This document shows positions 25,292-33,277 of a DNA stretch of 64,000 nucleotides, one piece after another. The position numbers and the translations under genes are program-made. Within the stretch, counting starts at the first letter, position 1; every line of letters begins with the position of its first letter. Under the pieces are notes generated by a model. The model did no database searches and was not told the DNA's origin. It saw only the letters and a list, made by a program, of their open reading frames with translations. Origin of the DNA: Hoeflea sp. (lineage in GTDB: Bacteria > Pseudomonadota > Alphaproteobacteria > Rhizobiales > Rhizobiaceae); assembly GCA_020637795.1 (NCBI GenBank), contig JACKJT010000001.1:806001-870000 (forward strand), written 5' to 3'.

Positions 25292-26209
25292 TCAGGCGGA
25301 TGCAGGCGAGCGCTTGGTCAGGTTCAGCCGTTCGCGCACCTCCTGCGGACCGATGACGCGTGCGCCCATGTTCTCGACGATTGTCACGGCGCGCTCGACC
25401 AGCTGGGCATTGGTGGCAAGCTGACCCTTGCCGAGCCAGAGATTGTCTTCAAGCCCGACGCGCACATTGCCGCCGGCGAGCACCGCGGCCGCGACATAGG
25501 CCATCTGGTTGCGGCCGAGCGCGAAGGCCGACCAGTTCCAGTCAGCCGGTACGTTGTTGACCATGGCCATGAAGGTGTTGAGATCGTCGGGCGCGCCCCA
25601 AGGCACGCCCATGCAGAGCTGCACCAGCGCGTCCGGCGCGAGCACGCCTTCCTTGACCAGTTCCTTGGCGAACCAGAGGTGGCCGGTGTCGAAGGCCTCG
25701 ATCTCCGGCTTGACGCCAAGCTGGGTCATCATGCCGCCCATGGCGCGCAGCATGCCCGGCGTGTTTGTCATGACGTAATCGGCCTCGGCGAAATTCATGG
25801 TGCCGCAATCGAGCGTGCAGATTTCCGGAAGGCATTCCAGAACGTGCTTCATGCGTTCAGACGCGCCGGCCATGTCGGTGCCGACCGGATTGAGCGGCAA
25901 CGGCTTTTCGGTCGGCCCGAACACCATGTCACCGCCCATGCCGGCGGTCAGGTTCAAGACGACATCGACTTCGGCCTCACGGATGCGCTCGGTGACTTCG
26001 CGGTAGAGCGCGACATCGCGGCGCGGGGCACCAGTCTCGGGATCGCGGACATGGCAATGGACGATCGCGGCGCCGGCCCTGGCCGCCTCGATCGCCGAGT
26101 TGGCGATCTGCTCGGGCGAGCGCGGCACATGCGGGCTGCGGTCCTGGGTGGAGCCGGATCCGGTGACGGCGCAGGTGATGAAAACCTCGCGGTTCATGGT
26201 CAGGGGCAT
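25292..26209 (-). CDS. 3-keto acid cleavage enzyme (BKACE, DUF849), probable dehydrocarnitine cleavage
   Basis: 305 residues. BKACE proteins are Zn-dependent enzymes that condense a 3-keto acid with acetyl-CoA and cleave it to acetoacetate plus a new CoA ester. The Zn ligands are in AIVHCHVRDPETG (H51, H53), and TLDCGTMNFA and VGLEDNLWLGKG are further family blocks. In carnitine degraders a member converts 3-dehydrocarnitine to betainyl-CoA, exactly between the two activities of the fusion protein encoded two genes downstream. The start at 26209 has GAGGAGG at good spacing. It is the first gene of the operon, 76 bases from the divergent CdhR-type regulator. Confidence 0.87.
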   Translation of the reverse strand: MPLTMNREVFITCAVTGSGSTQDRSPHVPRSPEQIANSAIEAARAGAAIVHCHVRDPETGAPRRDVALYREVTERIREAEVDVVLNLTAGMGGDMVFGPTEKPLPLNPVGTDMAGASERMKHVLECLPEICTLDCGTMNFAEADYVMTNTPGMLRAMGGMMTQLGVKPEIEAFDTGHLWFAKELVKEGVLAPDALVQLCMGVPWGAPDDLNTFMAMVNNVPADWNWSAFALGRNQMAYVAAAVLAGGNVRVGLEDNLWLGKGQLATNAQLVERAVTIVENMGARVIGPQEVRERLNLTKRSPASA

Positions 26210-26285
26210 TCAGCAATCCTCCTCTTGAAAGTCCTGCAATGATGACCGGGTTGCGGCCACATGCCTTTCGATTTACGAAGGAAAC

Positions 26286-27302
26286 ATGACACAAAACAAA
26301 CCCCTGTCAGGGATTTCGGAAACCGGTCGCCCCATCACGGTCGATCTCCTGGTGCTGCCGGGATGCTCCCTCTTAACGCTGGCCAGTGCGGTCGAGCCGC
26401 TCAGGGCGGCCAACCGGCAATCGGGACGCATGGCGTTCGACTGGCGCTTCGTGTCGGTGAACGGCGATGCTCCGGTCACGTCGTCGGGCATCGCCTGGCC
26501 GGTTTCGGGCCGGCACGATCCAGCTGCGCGCTGCGATGTGCTGGGTGTCGTGGCAGGGTTCGGCGCGGCGCAAATGACCGACCGGCGGCTCATCGGCCAC
26601 ATCTACCGGGCGGCGCGGAATGCCGCGATTGTCATGGGGATCGAATCCGGGCCCTGGCTGTTGGCGCGCGCCGGGCTTCTCGACGAGCATCGCGCGGCCA
26701 CGCACTGGGAGGATTTCGAGGATTTCGCCGCAGCGTTTCCAAATGTCGATCTTAGGCCCGACCGCTATGTGACGGATGGCCGGTTCATCACCACATCGGG
26801 CGCCTCGCCGACATTCGACATGATGGTCGATCTGGTTCGGCAGGTGCTGGGACACCCGGCGGCGCTGGATGTGGCAAGCAGCTTCGTGCACGACGACCTT
26901 CGCGCCGCGGGCGACCCGCAGGTCAATGTGACGCTTGGCGACGCCAATCACGACCCGCGACTGGTGCGCTCGGTCCGGTTGATGGAAACCCACATCGATA
27001 CACCGGTCAGCATCGCGGCGATCGCCCGGCGGGTGTCGATGTCGGCGCGCGGGCTGGAACAGCTGTTTTCCCGGCAACTGGGGCAGACGCCGGGCGCCTA
27101 TTTCCTGTCGCTCAGGCTGGCGGCGGCGCGGCGGCTGGTCAATGACACGCGGCTGAGCATGACCGATATCGCGTCGCGCACGGGGTTTTCCTCGGAATCA
27201 TCATTTTCGCGCGCCTTCAGCCGCCAGTTCGGCCTGTCGCCCCGCGCAAGCCGGAAGCAGCCGTCGGCGGCCCAGAAGGTGGCCGGCGTTAGCCGCCCTT
27301 GA
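26286..27302 (+). CDS. GlxA-family AraC-type transcription regulator (CdhR-like)
   Basis: 338 residues: an N-terminal DJ-1/PfpI-like domain (about 18-190; ITVDLLVLPGCSLLTLA, GIESGPWLLARAG) and a C-terminal AraC double helix-turn-helix (about 220-325; SIAAIARRVSMSARGLEQLF, MTDIASRTGFSSESSFSRAF). GlxA-type regulators, including CdhR of pseudomonads, activate carnitine or glycine betaine catabolism. It is divergent from the DUF849/carnitine operon with a 76-base shared region, so it probably activates that operon. GAAGGAAAC precedes the ATG. Its last 14 bases overlap the end of the convergent ABC permease gene. Confidence 0.83.
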   Translation: MTQNKPLSGISETGRPITVDLLVLPGCSLLTLASAVEPLRAANRQSGRMAFDWRFVSVNGDAPVTSSGIAWPVSGRHDPAARCDVLGVVAGFGAAQMTDRRLIGHIYRAARNAAIVMGIESGPWLLARAGLLDEHRAATHWEDFEDFAAAFPNVDLRPDRYVTDGRFITTSGASPTFDMMVDLVRQVLGHPAALDVASSFVHDDLRAAGDPQVNVTLGDANHDPRLVRSVRLMETHIDTPVSIAAIARRVSMSARGLEQLFSRQLGQTPGAYFLSLRLAAARRLVNDTRLSMTDIASRTGFSSESSFSRAFSRQFGLSPRASRKQPSAAQKVAGVSRP

Positions 27303-28071
27303 CCGGAACCTTCGCCTCGAGCCAGCGGAAGGCGAGCACCAGAATGCCGGTCAGGATCATGTAGATCAGGGCCAGCAGCAACAGCGGCTCATAGGTGAGA
27401 TAGGTGTCCTGACGGACCCGCGAGATGATGGCGTAGACATCGACCACGGTGATGGTGGCGACCAGCGGCGTGGCCTTGAGCTGCAGCACGGTTTCGCCGG
27501 CGAGCGTCGGCAGTGCCCGGTGGATGGCGCGCGGCAGCCAGATCCGCCGGAATGCGGTCAATGGCGACATGCCATAGGCGCGGGCCGCCTCGAGCTCTCC
27601 CTTGGGCACGCCGGCAAAGGCGCCGCGCATCACCTCGCCCTCGTATCCGGCGAACGAGAGCGTCAGCGCCAGCACGCCGTAAGGCCAGGCCGAGCGAAGA
27701 TAGGGCCATGCCCAGGACTGGCGGATCTCCGGCCAGTAGGCAAACAGCGAACCGAGACCGTAGTAAAGCAGCCAGAGCTGCAGCAGCAGCGGCGTGCCGC
27801 GGATCACGGTGCAGAACATACGCGCCGGTCCCGACAGCCAGAACGGTCCCGCGGCCTGGACCAGTCCAAGCGGCACGGCGAGCAGAAAGCCGAGGGCGCT
27901 GGTCAGAAACAGCAGCCACAGCGTGGTGCCGACTCCTTCGACGAGCCGACCGGAATAGCGCGGCAGCCAGTCCCAGCGCATGTTGATAGCGGCAAAGACG
28001 ATAATTCCGATGCCGATGGCCAGCAGCACCAGCCGGTGCGGCTCCCGCCAGCTTCGGATTTCGGGGCCCAT
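27289..28071 (-). CDS. Polar amino acid ABC transporter permease (HisM/ArtM type)
   Basis: 260 residues, five or six hydrophobic helices, with the ABC-permease EAA loop at GVPKGELEAARAYGMSPL, where the ATPase docks. It forms the inner-membrane channel with the HisQ-type partner encoded just upstream (start shares one base with that stop, TGATG). The operon order on the minus strand is ATPase, binding protein, permease Q, permease M. Its end overlaps the convergent CdhR-type gene by 14 bases, so there is no terminator in between. Confidence 0.87.
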   Translation of the reverse strand: MGPEIRSWREPHRLVLLAIGIGIIVFAAINMRWDWLPRYSGRLVEGVGTTLWLLFLTSALGFLLAVPLGLVQAAGPFWLSGPARMFCTVIRGTPLLLQLWLLYYGLGSLFAYWPEIRQSWAWPYLRSAWPYGVLALTLSFAGYEGEVMRGAFAGVPKGELEAARAYGMSPLTAFRRIWLPRAIHRALPTLAGETVLQLKATPLVATITVVDVYAIISRVRQDTYLTYEPLLLLALIYMILTGILVLAFRWLEAKVPVKGG

Positions 28072-28802
28072 CAGCGCACCGCCGGCATGCCGCGGCGGGC
28101 ATAGCGTTCAACACGGCGAATGCCGACATTGGAAATCAGCGTCACCATCAAATAGAGCAGGCCGGCGGCACAGAAGAACAGGAAATAGGACTTGGTGGTG
28201 CCTCCGGCCTGGCGGGTCACCAGCGTGAGTTCGGCGACGCCGACCACGGCCAGCAGCGCCGTGTCCTTGGTGGCGATCAGCCAGAGATTGGCGAGACCGG
28301 GAACAGCATGGGGCAGCATGCCGGGAAGCGTGATGCGCCGCAGGACCTGCAGCGACGACATGCCATAGGCACGCGCGGCCTCGATCTGGCCATGCGGCAC
28401 GGCCTTGAAGGCACCGCGCAGAACCTCGGTCTGGTAGGCGCCCTGGACCACACCGATAACGAAGATGCCCGCAGCCAGACCGCTTATATCGACACGCTCG
28501 GCGCCGATCAGCAGCATCAGCTGGTTGAGCGCATCGGTGCCGGCGTAATAGAGCAGCAGGATCAGCACCAGCTCGGGCACGGCCCGCACCAGCGTGGTGT
28601 AGACATCAAGCAGATCGCGCAGGATGGGGCCGCCGTAGAGCTTGCCGGTGGCGCCGCCGACACCAAACAGGAAGCCCAGGATGTAGCCGCCGACGGCGAC
28701 CTGGAGCGAAACGGCAAGGCCGCCGAGCAGCACCCCTCCCCAGCCTGGTGGCTCAAGCGCCAGCAGCTCCCAGGAGGCAAGGTCCGCTATCCAGTCAAGC
28801 AT
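28071..28802 (-). CDS. Polar amino acid ABC transporter permease (HisQ/ArtQ type)
   Basis: 243 residues with the EAA loop AVPHGQIEAARAYGMSSL and about five hydrophobic helices. ATG at 28802 is preferred (GAGG about 10 bases before); GTG at 28817 in the same frame is possible. It pairs with the HisM-type protein. A stem-loop at 28816-28848 lies between it and the binding-protein gene. Confidence 0.85.
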   Translation of the reverse strand: MLDWIADLASWELLALEPPGWGGVLLGGLAVSLQVAVGGYILGFLFGVGGATGKLYGGPILRDLLDVYTTLVRAVPELVLILLLYYAGTDALNQLMLLIGAERVDISGLAAGIFVIGVVQGAYQTEVLRGAFKAVPHGQIEAARAYGMSSLQVLRRITLPGMLPHAVPGLANLWLIATKDTALLAVVGVAELTLVTRQAGGTTKSYFLFFCAAGLLYLMVTLISNVGIRRVERYARRGMPAVR

Positions 28803-28815
28803 GAGAAACGGCCTC

Positions 28816-28848
28816 ACCGGCCCGGCGGGATTTCCCCACCGGGCCGGT
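28816..28848 (-). terminator. Stem-loop between amino acid binding protein and permease genes
   Basis: ACCGGCCCGG (28816-28825) pairs with CCGGGCCGGT (28839-28848), with a further GGG/CCC pairing inside the loop. It starts 29 bases after the binding-protein stop. There is no T-tract on the minus strand, so it acts more plausibly as a 3'-end stabiliser or attenuator than as a full terminator. Confidence 0.6.
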
Positions 28849-28876
28849 CACAGCGCGTTGCGCCAGTGCGGGCATG

Positions 28877-29647
28877 TTACTTGCCGTAGATGTCGAAGTC
28901 GAAATAGGCCTTCGAGAACTCGGCATAGGTGCCGTTTTCACGGATGGCTGCGATCGCCGCGTTGAACTTTTCGCGCAGGGCATCGTCGCCCTTGCGCAGG
29001 CCAACGCCAACGCCAGCGCCAAGAATTGCCGGGTCATCCTCGACGGCGCCAACGATCTCGCAGCAGGCGTCGGACTTGACGAAGGCGTCAAGCGCCAGCG
29101 AATCCGCCATGATGGCGTCGACGCGTCCGGCGGCGAGGTCCTGGTTGGCCTCGTCCTGGGTCTGGTATTCCTTGATCTCGGCGGCAACGTCACCGAAGTG
29201 GGTTGTCACGTAATCCTGGTGGATGGTCGAGACCTGGACGCCGATGATCTTGTCTTTCAGGCCGGCTGCATCAGGGGTGATGCCCGAGCCCTTGGCGGTC
29301 GCGATCACCGACGGGGTGTTGTAGTACTTGTCGGAGAAATCGATGGTCTTCATCCGCTCTTCGGTGATCGACATCGAGCCGATGATGGCGTCGATCTTGT
29401 TCGAGGTCAGTGCCGGAATGATGCCGTCCCAGGCGACCGGGGTAACCACGCAATCGAGCTTGGCTTCGGCGCAGACCGCCTTCATGAAATCGATTTCCCA
29501 ACCGGTCCAGTTGCCGGCGGCATCCGGTTCGGTGAACGGCGGATAAGGTTCGGCGGCGACGCCGACGCGCACGGTTTCGGCGGAGGCGGCGTGGGCCGCC
29601 AGCGTCATGCCGAGGGCTGCGATTGTCGTGATGATTTTGTTCTTCAT
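28877..29647 (-). CDS. Polar amino acid ABC transporter substrate-binding protein
   Basis: 256 residues, signal peptide to about residue 23 (AASA-E). Family 3 periplasmic binding fold: the N-terminal VRVGVAAEPYPPFTEPD, the GWEIDFMKAVC segment, DAIIGSMSITEERMKTIDFS and an Arg/Asp ligand-clamp region typical of Lys/Arg/His/ornithine binders. The divergent operon encodes dimethylargininase and AruHI-like enzymes, so arginine or methylated arginine is a reasonable ligand guess. The ribosome site AGGGGA precedes the ATG. Confidence 0.85.
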   Translation of the reverse strand: MKNKIITTIAALGMTLAAHAASAETVRVGVAAEPYPPFTEPDAAGNWTGWEIDFMKAVCAEAKLDCVVTPVAWDGIIPALTSNKIDAIIGSMSITEERMKTIDFSDKYYNTPSVIATAKGSGITPDAAGLKDKIIGVQVSTIHQDYVTTHFGDVAAEIKEYQTQDEANQDLAAGRVDAIMADSLALDAFVKSDACCEIVGAVEDDPAILGAGVGVGLRKGDDALREKFNAAIAAIRENGTYAEFSKAYFDFDIYGK

Positions 29648-29694
29648 GTTTTTCCCCTGTTAAAGAGTTCGGGCTTTGCCCATTGAACCTTGGA

Positions 29695-30501
29695 CTATTG
29701 GACCGTCGCAAGGAATTTTTGCAGGCGCTCCGACTTCGGAGCGCTGTAGATCATGTCCGGCGGGCCTTCCTCCTCGATCACCCCGTCGGCCAGGAAGACC
29801 ACGTGATTGGCGACCTCGCGGGCGAACTTCATCTCGTGGGTGACCAGAAGCATGGTGCGGCCTTCGCGCGCCAGATCGGCAATCACGGCGAGAACCTCGC
29901 CGACCAGTTCCGGATCGAGCGCGGAGGTCGGCTCGTCAAACAGCATGACTTCCGGTTCCACGGCGAGCGCGCGGGCAATCGCCGCGCGCTGCTGCTGGCC
30001 GCCGGACAGGAACGCCGGATAGACATCGCGCTTGTCGGAGAGACCAACGCGTTCGAGCAATTTCTCGGCACGGGCAATGGCCTCGTCGCGGGGCACACCC
30101 ATGACCTGCACCGGAGCTTCGATGACGTTGCCGAGCACCGTCATGTGCTGCCAGAGATTGAAGCTCTGAAACACCATGGCAAGCCGGGTGCGGATGCGGC
30201 GGAGCTGTGCCGAATTTGCAGGTTGCAGGCCGCCTCGCCCATCGGGTTTCGTCTCGATGGTTTCGCCCTGGATGCTGATGGCGCCGCTGGTCGGAAGCTC
30301 GAGCATGTTGATGCAGCGGAGCATCGTCGACTTGCCTGACCCCGATCCGCCGATGATGGCGACCACATCGCCATTGGCGGCTGAAAGGGACACGCCCTTG
30401 AGCACCTCAAGGTCGCCAAATCTCTTGTGAAGACCGGTGACTTCGACAGCGGGCGGAGATGATGCGGTTCCGGTTTTCGCGCCGGATTGTCGACTGCTCA
30501 T
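29695..30501 (-). CDS. Polar amino acid ABC transporter ATP-binding protein (HisP/ArtP type)
   Basis: 268 residues. Walker A is IIGGSGSGKST, the signature is LSGGQQQRAAIARAL, Walker B is VMLFDEPTSALD and the switch His is in LLVTHEM. SFNLWQHMTVLGNVIEAP is typical of the HisP/GlnQ group. It is the first gene of the transporter operon, reading away from the dimethylargininase operon; GAGGAAG precedes the ATG. A 47-base gap precedes the binding-protein gene. Confidence 0.9.
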   Translation of the reverse strand: MSSRQSGAKTGTASSPPAVEVTGLHKRFGDLEVLKGVSLSAANGDVVAIIGGSGSGKSTMLRCINMLELPTSGAISIQGETIETKPDGRGGLQPANSAQLRRIRTRLAMVFQSFNLWQHMTVLGNVIEAPVQVMGVPRDEAIARAEKLLERVGLSDKRDVYPAFLSGGQQQRAAIARALAVEPEVMLFDEPTSALDPELVGEVLAVIADLAREGRTMLLVTHEMKFAREVANHVVFLADGVIEEEGPPDMIYSAPKSERLQKFLATVQ

Positions 30502-30550
30502 ACGCTTCCTCTGATGCTCCGGGTGGAGCGGTACGAGGCAATCGTGACCC

Positions 30551-30578
30551 TTGCGCAGTAATTAATCAAGTGTATAAT
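30551..30578 (+). promoter_or_regulatory. Sigma-70-type promoter for the dimethylargininase/AruHI operon
   Basis: TTGCGC (30551-30556), 16-base spacer, TATAAT (30573-30578) in the 111-base divergent gap, 35 bases before the hydrolase start. The -10 box is a perfect consensus, unusual in such a GC-rich genome. The AT-rich spacer (AATTAATCAAG) could be a binding site for the TetR regulator encoded in the operon. Only sequence resemblance supports this. Confidence 0.55.
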
Positions 30579-30612
30579 TTCAAAAATTGCTTTCCCCAGA
30601 ACGGACCTCTTC

Positions 30613-31482
30613 ATGACATACGGATCCCAATCCATGACGCCCCCGCTCAAGCGGGTCATCATGCGCGCGCCCGGCGACAGCCTGCGCCAGGCCAAGGCAG
30701 AGGACTGGCACTATGGCGCCGGCTTCGACGGCAACCGCGCCATCGAACAGTTCGGCGTCTTCGCCGATCTCGTCTCGGCGAGCGGCACCGAGATCATCTG
30801 GATCGAGGATTCGGGTGACGGCCTGGCGGATGCGATGTTCACCCACGACCCTTCGCTGGTCACCGACAAGGGTGCCGTCATTCTCAGGATGGGCAAGCCC
30901 GGACGGATGGCGGAACCCGACCTGCATGCGAGCGCCTACGAAGCAGCCGGCATTCCGGTCCTCGGGCGGATCGAAGCGCCCGGCTCTGTCGAGGGCGGTG
31001 ACTGCGTCTGGGTCGACAAGACCACCCTTGCGGTCGGTCGTGGCGTCAGGACCAACCAGGCCGGCATCGAGCAGCTGGGAGATATCCTCGCTCCGCTCGG
31101 CGTCGGCGTGCTCGGCTTCGATCTTCCGCTCGGCAACGGTGCAGACGCCTGCGTGCATCTGATGTCGGTGATCTCCCCGCTCGACGAGAAACTGGCGCTG
31201 GTCTACGCGCCGATGCTGCCCGTGGCCTTCTGGCAATTGCTCAAGGAGCGCGGCTACAACCTTGTCGAAGCTCCGGATGATGAGTTCGCGGCTTCCAACG
31301 GGCTCAATCTCAACGTGCTGGCACTGACGCCCGGCGAAGTCGTCATGGTCGACGGGTTTCCGAAGACACGCGCGCTGATGGAACAGGCCGGCTGCAAGGT
31401 GACCGCGTTCAACGCCGATGCGCTGTGCATTCCGTGCGAAGGCGGTCCGACCTGCCTGACGCGCCCCGTGTGGCGGGAATGA
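30613..31482 (+). CDS. Dimethylargininase-family hydrolase (amidinotransferase superfamily)
   Basis: 289 residues, guanidino-modifying pentein fold. Dimethylargininase cleaves N-methylated arginines to citrulline and methylamine or dimethylamine. Visible active-site features are THDPSLV (D79 region), the substrate-binding SVEGGD (E127-D130), the catalytic His in DACVHLMSV (H182) and the nucleophile in CEGGPTCLTRP (C281). Arginine deiminase is a less likely alternative because of the short length. The ribosome site is weak; ATG at 30634 is a possible later start. It is the first gene of a tight operon with a TetR regulator and AruH/AruI-like enzymes, opposite an amino acid ABC transporter. Confidence 0.75.
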   Translation: MTYGSQSMTPPLKRVIMRAPGDSLRQAKAEDWHYGAGFDGNRAIEQFGVFADLVSASGTEIIWIEDSGDGLADAMFTHDPSLVTDKGAVILRMGKPGRMAEPDLHASAYEAAGIPVLGRIEAPGSVEGGDCVWVDKTTLAVGRGVRTNQAGIEQLGDILAPLGVGVLGFDLPLGNGADACVHLMSVISPLDEKLALVYAPMLPVAFWQLLKERGYNLVEAPDDEFAASNGLNLNVLALTPGEVVMVDGFPKTRALMEQAGCKVTAFNADALCIPCEGGPTCLTRPVWRE

Positions 31483-32108
31483 CGCGCAGGACGTTTCATC
31501 GCGAACCCGAGGCGGTCCGGCAGAACGACCTGATCGCGGCAACTCTCGACAGCGTCGCGGAACTGGGACTGGCCGGCGCGACGGTGCGCGAAGTCGCCAA
31601 CCGCGCCGGCGTAACGCCCGGGCTGATCCGCCGCTACTTCGACAACAAGGAACGGCTTGTCGCGGCAGCCTACCGGACGTTCATCGCCGACCTGATCGAA
31701 ACGGCAGCGGCCGGATGCGGTGACGGTCCCGCCCACAGACGTCTTGCCGGCCTGATCCGCGCCAGCGTCACCCCGCCAGTGGCTGACGGGCGGACCTTGT
31801 CGATCTGGGCGGCGTTCATCGGAACGGTCAACTCCGACCCGGTGATGGCCGAGGCGCACCGCGAGGGCTACCAGGCTTTCCGCGACCTGATCGAACACCT
31901 GGTCGGCGAATGCCTGCGGGAACGCGGCACGGACGCCTCACAGCAACTCATCCGCCGGCATGCGATCGTGCTGAACGCGCTGCTTGACGGATTGTGGATC
32001 GAGATTTCCATGGGCGGCGATGATTTCTCGAGCGTCGACGTGGTCCGGATCGCGCTCGATTCGACAGCGACATTGCTCGGCATCGACCCGGCTGAATTCA
32101 GGGAATGA
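31479..32108 (+). CDS. TetR-family transcription regulator (BetI-like)
   Basis: 209 residues: an N-terminal HTH (about 15-60; GATVREVANRAGVTPGLIRRYF is the HTH region) and an alpha-helical ligand domain. The HTH reads much like BetI, the choline-responsive repressor, but there is no bet gene nearby. The start at 31479 overlaps the hydrolase stop as ATGA; the frame is open further upstream. Placed inside the operon, it likely autoregulates this unit and perhaps the divergent ABC transporter, with an arginine derivative as ligand (inference). Confidence 0.82.
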   Translation: MTRRTFHREPEAVRQNDLIAATLDSVAELGLAGATVREVANRAGVTPGLIRRYFDNKERLVAAAYRTFIADLIETAAAGCGDGPAHRRLAGLIRASVTPPVADGRTLSIWAAFIGTVNSDPVMAEAHREGYQAFRDLIEHLVGECLRERGTDASQQLIRRHAIVLNALLDGLWIEISMGGDDFSSVDVVRIALDSTATLLGIDPAEFRE

Positions 32109-33277
32109 ACTACATGAAATATGCGGCAATCACCGAGCGGCTGGCACACACCGGGGGAGCGAAATGGGCCATTCACCAGCGTTGCCGGGAGATGAAGGCG
32201 CAAGGTGCCGACATCATCGAACTGACCATCGGGGAGCCGGACCAGCCGCCCGATCCGCAATTGTTCGAGGTCTGCCACCAGTCGATGCTGGCCGGCCGGA
32301 CCGGCTATTCCAGCGGGCGCGGCGAACCGGAACTGCTGGAAGCGATTGCCGCCCGGTACGCGCGGCGCCGGCCGGGTGTGGATGCCGACAACGTCCTGTG
32401 TTTTCCGGGCACGCAGACGGCCGTGTTCGCGACCATGATGGGACTGACGGGACCCGGCGACGGCGTGCTTGTCGGCGATCCGTTCTACGCTACCTACGAA
32501 GGTGTCATCGCCGCCAGCGGTGCACACCGGGAATCAGTCGTGCTCAGGCCGGAGAACGGGTTCCGGCTTGATGCGACCGACCTCGAGGCGGCGATCACGC
32601 CCCAGTCCCGGGTGCTTCTGCTCAACTCGCCGCACAATCCGACAGGCGCGGTGCTGACCACCGGGGAAATCGCGAAAATCGGCGCAGTCTGCAAGAAACA
32701 CGACCTCTGGATCATTGCCGACGAGGTCTATGAAGAGCTGGTGTTTGACGGTGCCTTCGCCTCCCCGTTCGACAATCCGGATCTCGCGGACCGGGTGATC
32801 GCAGTCTCGTCGATCTCCAAATCCCACGCGGCGCCGGGGTTCCGCAGCGGCTGGGCGGTCGGACCGCATGAATTCTGCGAGAAACTGCTGCCACTTTCGG
32901 AAACCATGCTGTTCGGCAACCAGCCGTTCATCGCCGACATGACGGCTTTCGCGCTCAATTCGGACCTGCCGACCTCGGCGCGGATGCGGCAATCCTACAA
33001 GCGCCGGGCCAGCCTGTTCGCCGACACGCTCGAAAAACTAGACGGCATCACCGCGTTCCGTCCGCAGGCCGGCATGTTCATCATTCTCGATGTCTCCGGA
33101 ACCGGGCTTTACGGCGAGGATTTTGCCTGGCGGCTGCTTGAGGCCGGCGTGGCGGTGATGCCCGGATCTTCCTTCGGCGAGAACGCCGGCAAGCTGGTGC
33201 GGCTCAGCCTGACGGTGCCGGATGAATCGGTCGTGGAAGCCTGCAACCGCATTGCGCGCTTTGTGGAGAGCCTGTGA
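32105..33277 (+). CDS. PLP-dependent aminotransferase, AruH-like (arginine:pyruvate transaminase)
   Basis: 390 residues, class I/II aminotransferase. The Schiff-base Lys is in SSISKSHAAPGF (K239), the PLP-ring Asp in IIADEVYEEL (D206), SPHNPTGA is at 175-182 and the alpha-carboxylate Arg is at the C-terminal LVRLSLTV. The order and local text resemble AruH of the pseudomonad arginine transaminase pathway, which converts arginine to 2-ketoarginine. The gene directly downstream encodes an AruI-like decarboxylase, which supports this choice over a generic aspartate transaminase. It overlaps the TetR stop by 4 bases. Confidence 0.75.
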   Translation: MNYMKYAAITERLAHTGGAKWAIHQRCREMKAQGADIIELTIGEPDQPPDPQLFEVCHQSMLAGRTGYSSGRGEPELLEAIAARYARRRPGVDADNVLCFPGTQTAVFATMMGLTGPGDGVLVGDPFYATYEGVIAASGAHRESVVLRPENGFRLDATDLEAAITPQSRVLLLNSPHNPTGAVLTTGEIAKIGAVCKKHDLWIIADEVYEELVFDGAFASPFDNPDLADRVIAVSSISKSHAAPGFRSGWAVGPHEFCEKLLPLSETMLFGNQPFIADMTAFALNSDLPTSARMRQSYKRRASLFADTLEKLDGITAFRPQAGMFIILDVSGTGLYGEDFAWRLLEAGVAVMPGSSFGENAGKLVRLSLTVPDESVVEACNRIARFVESL

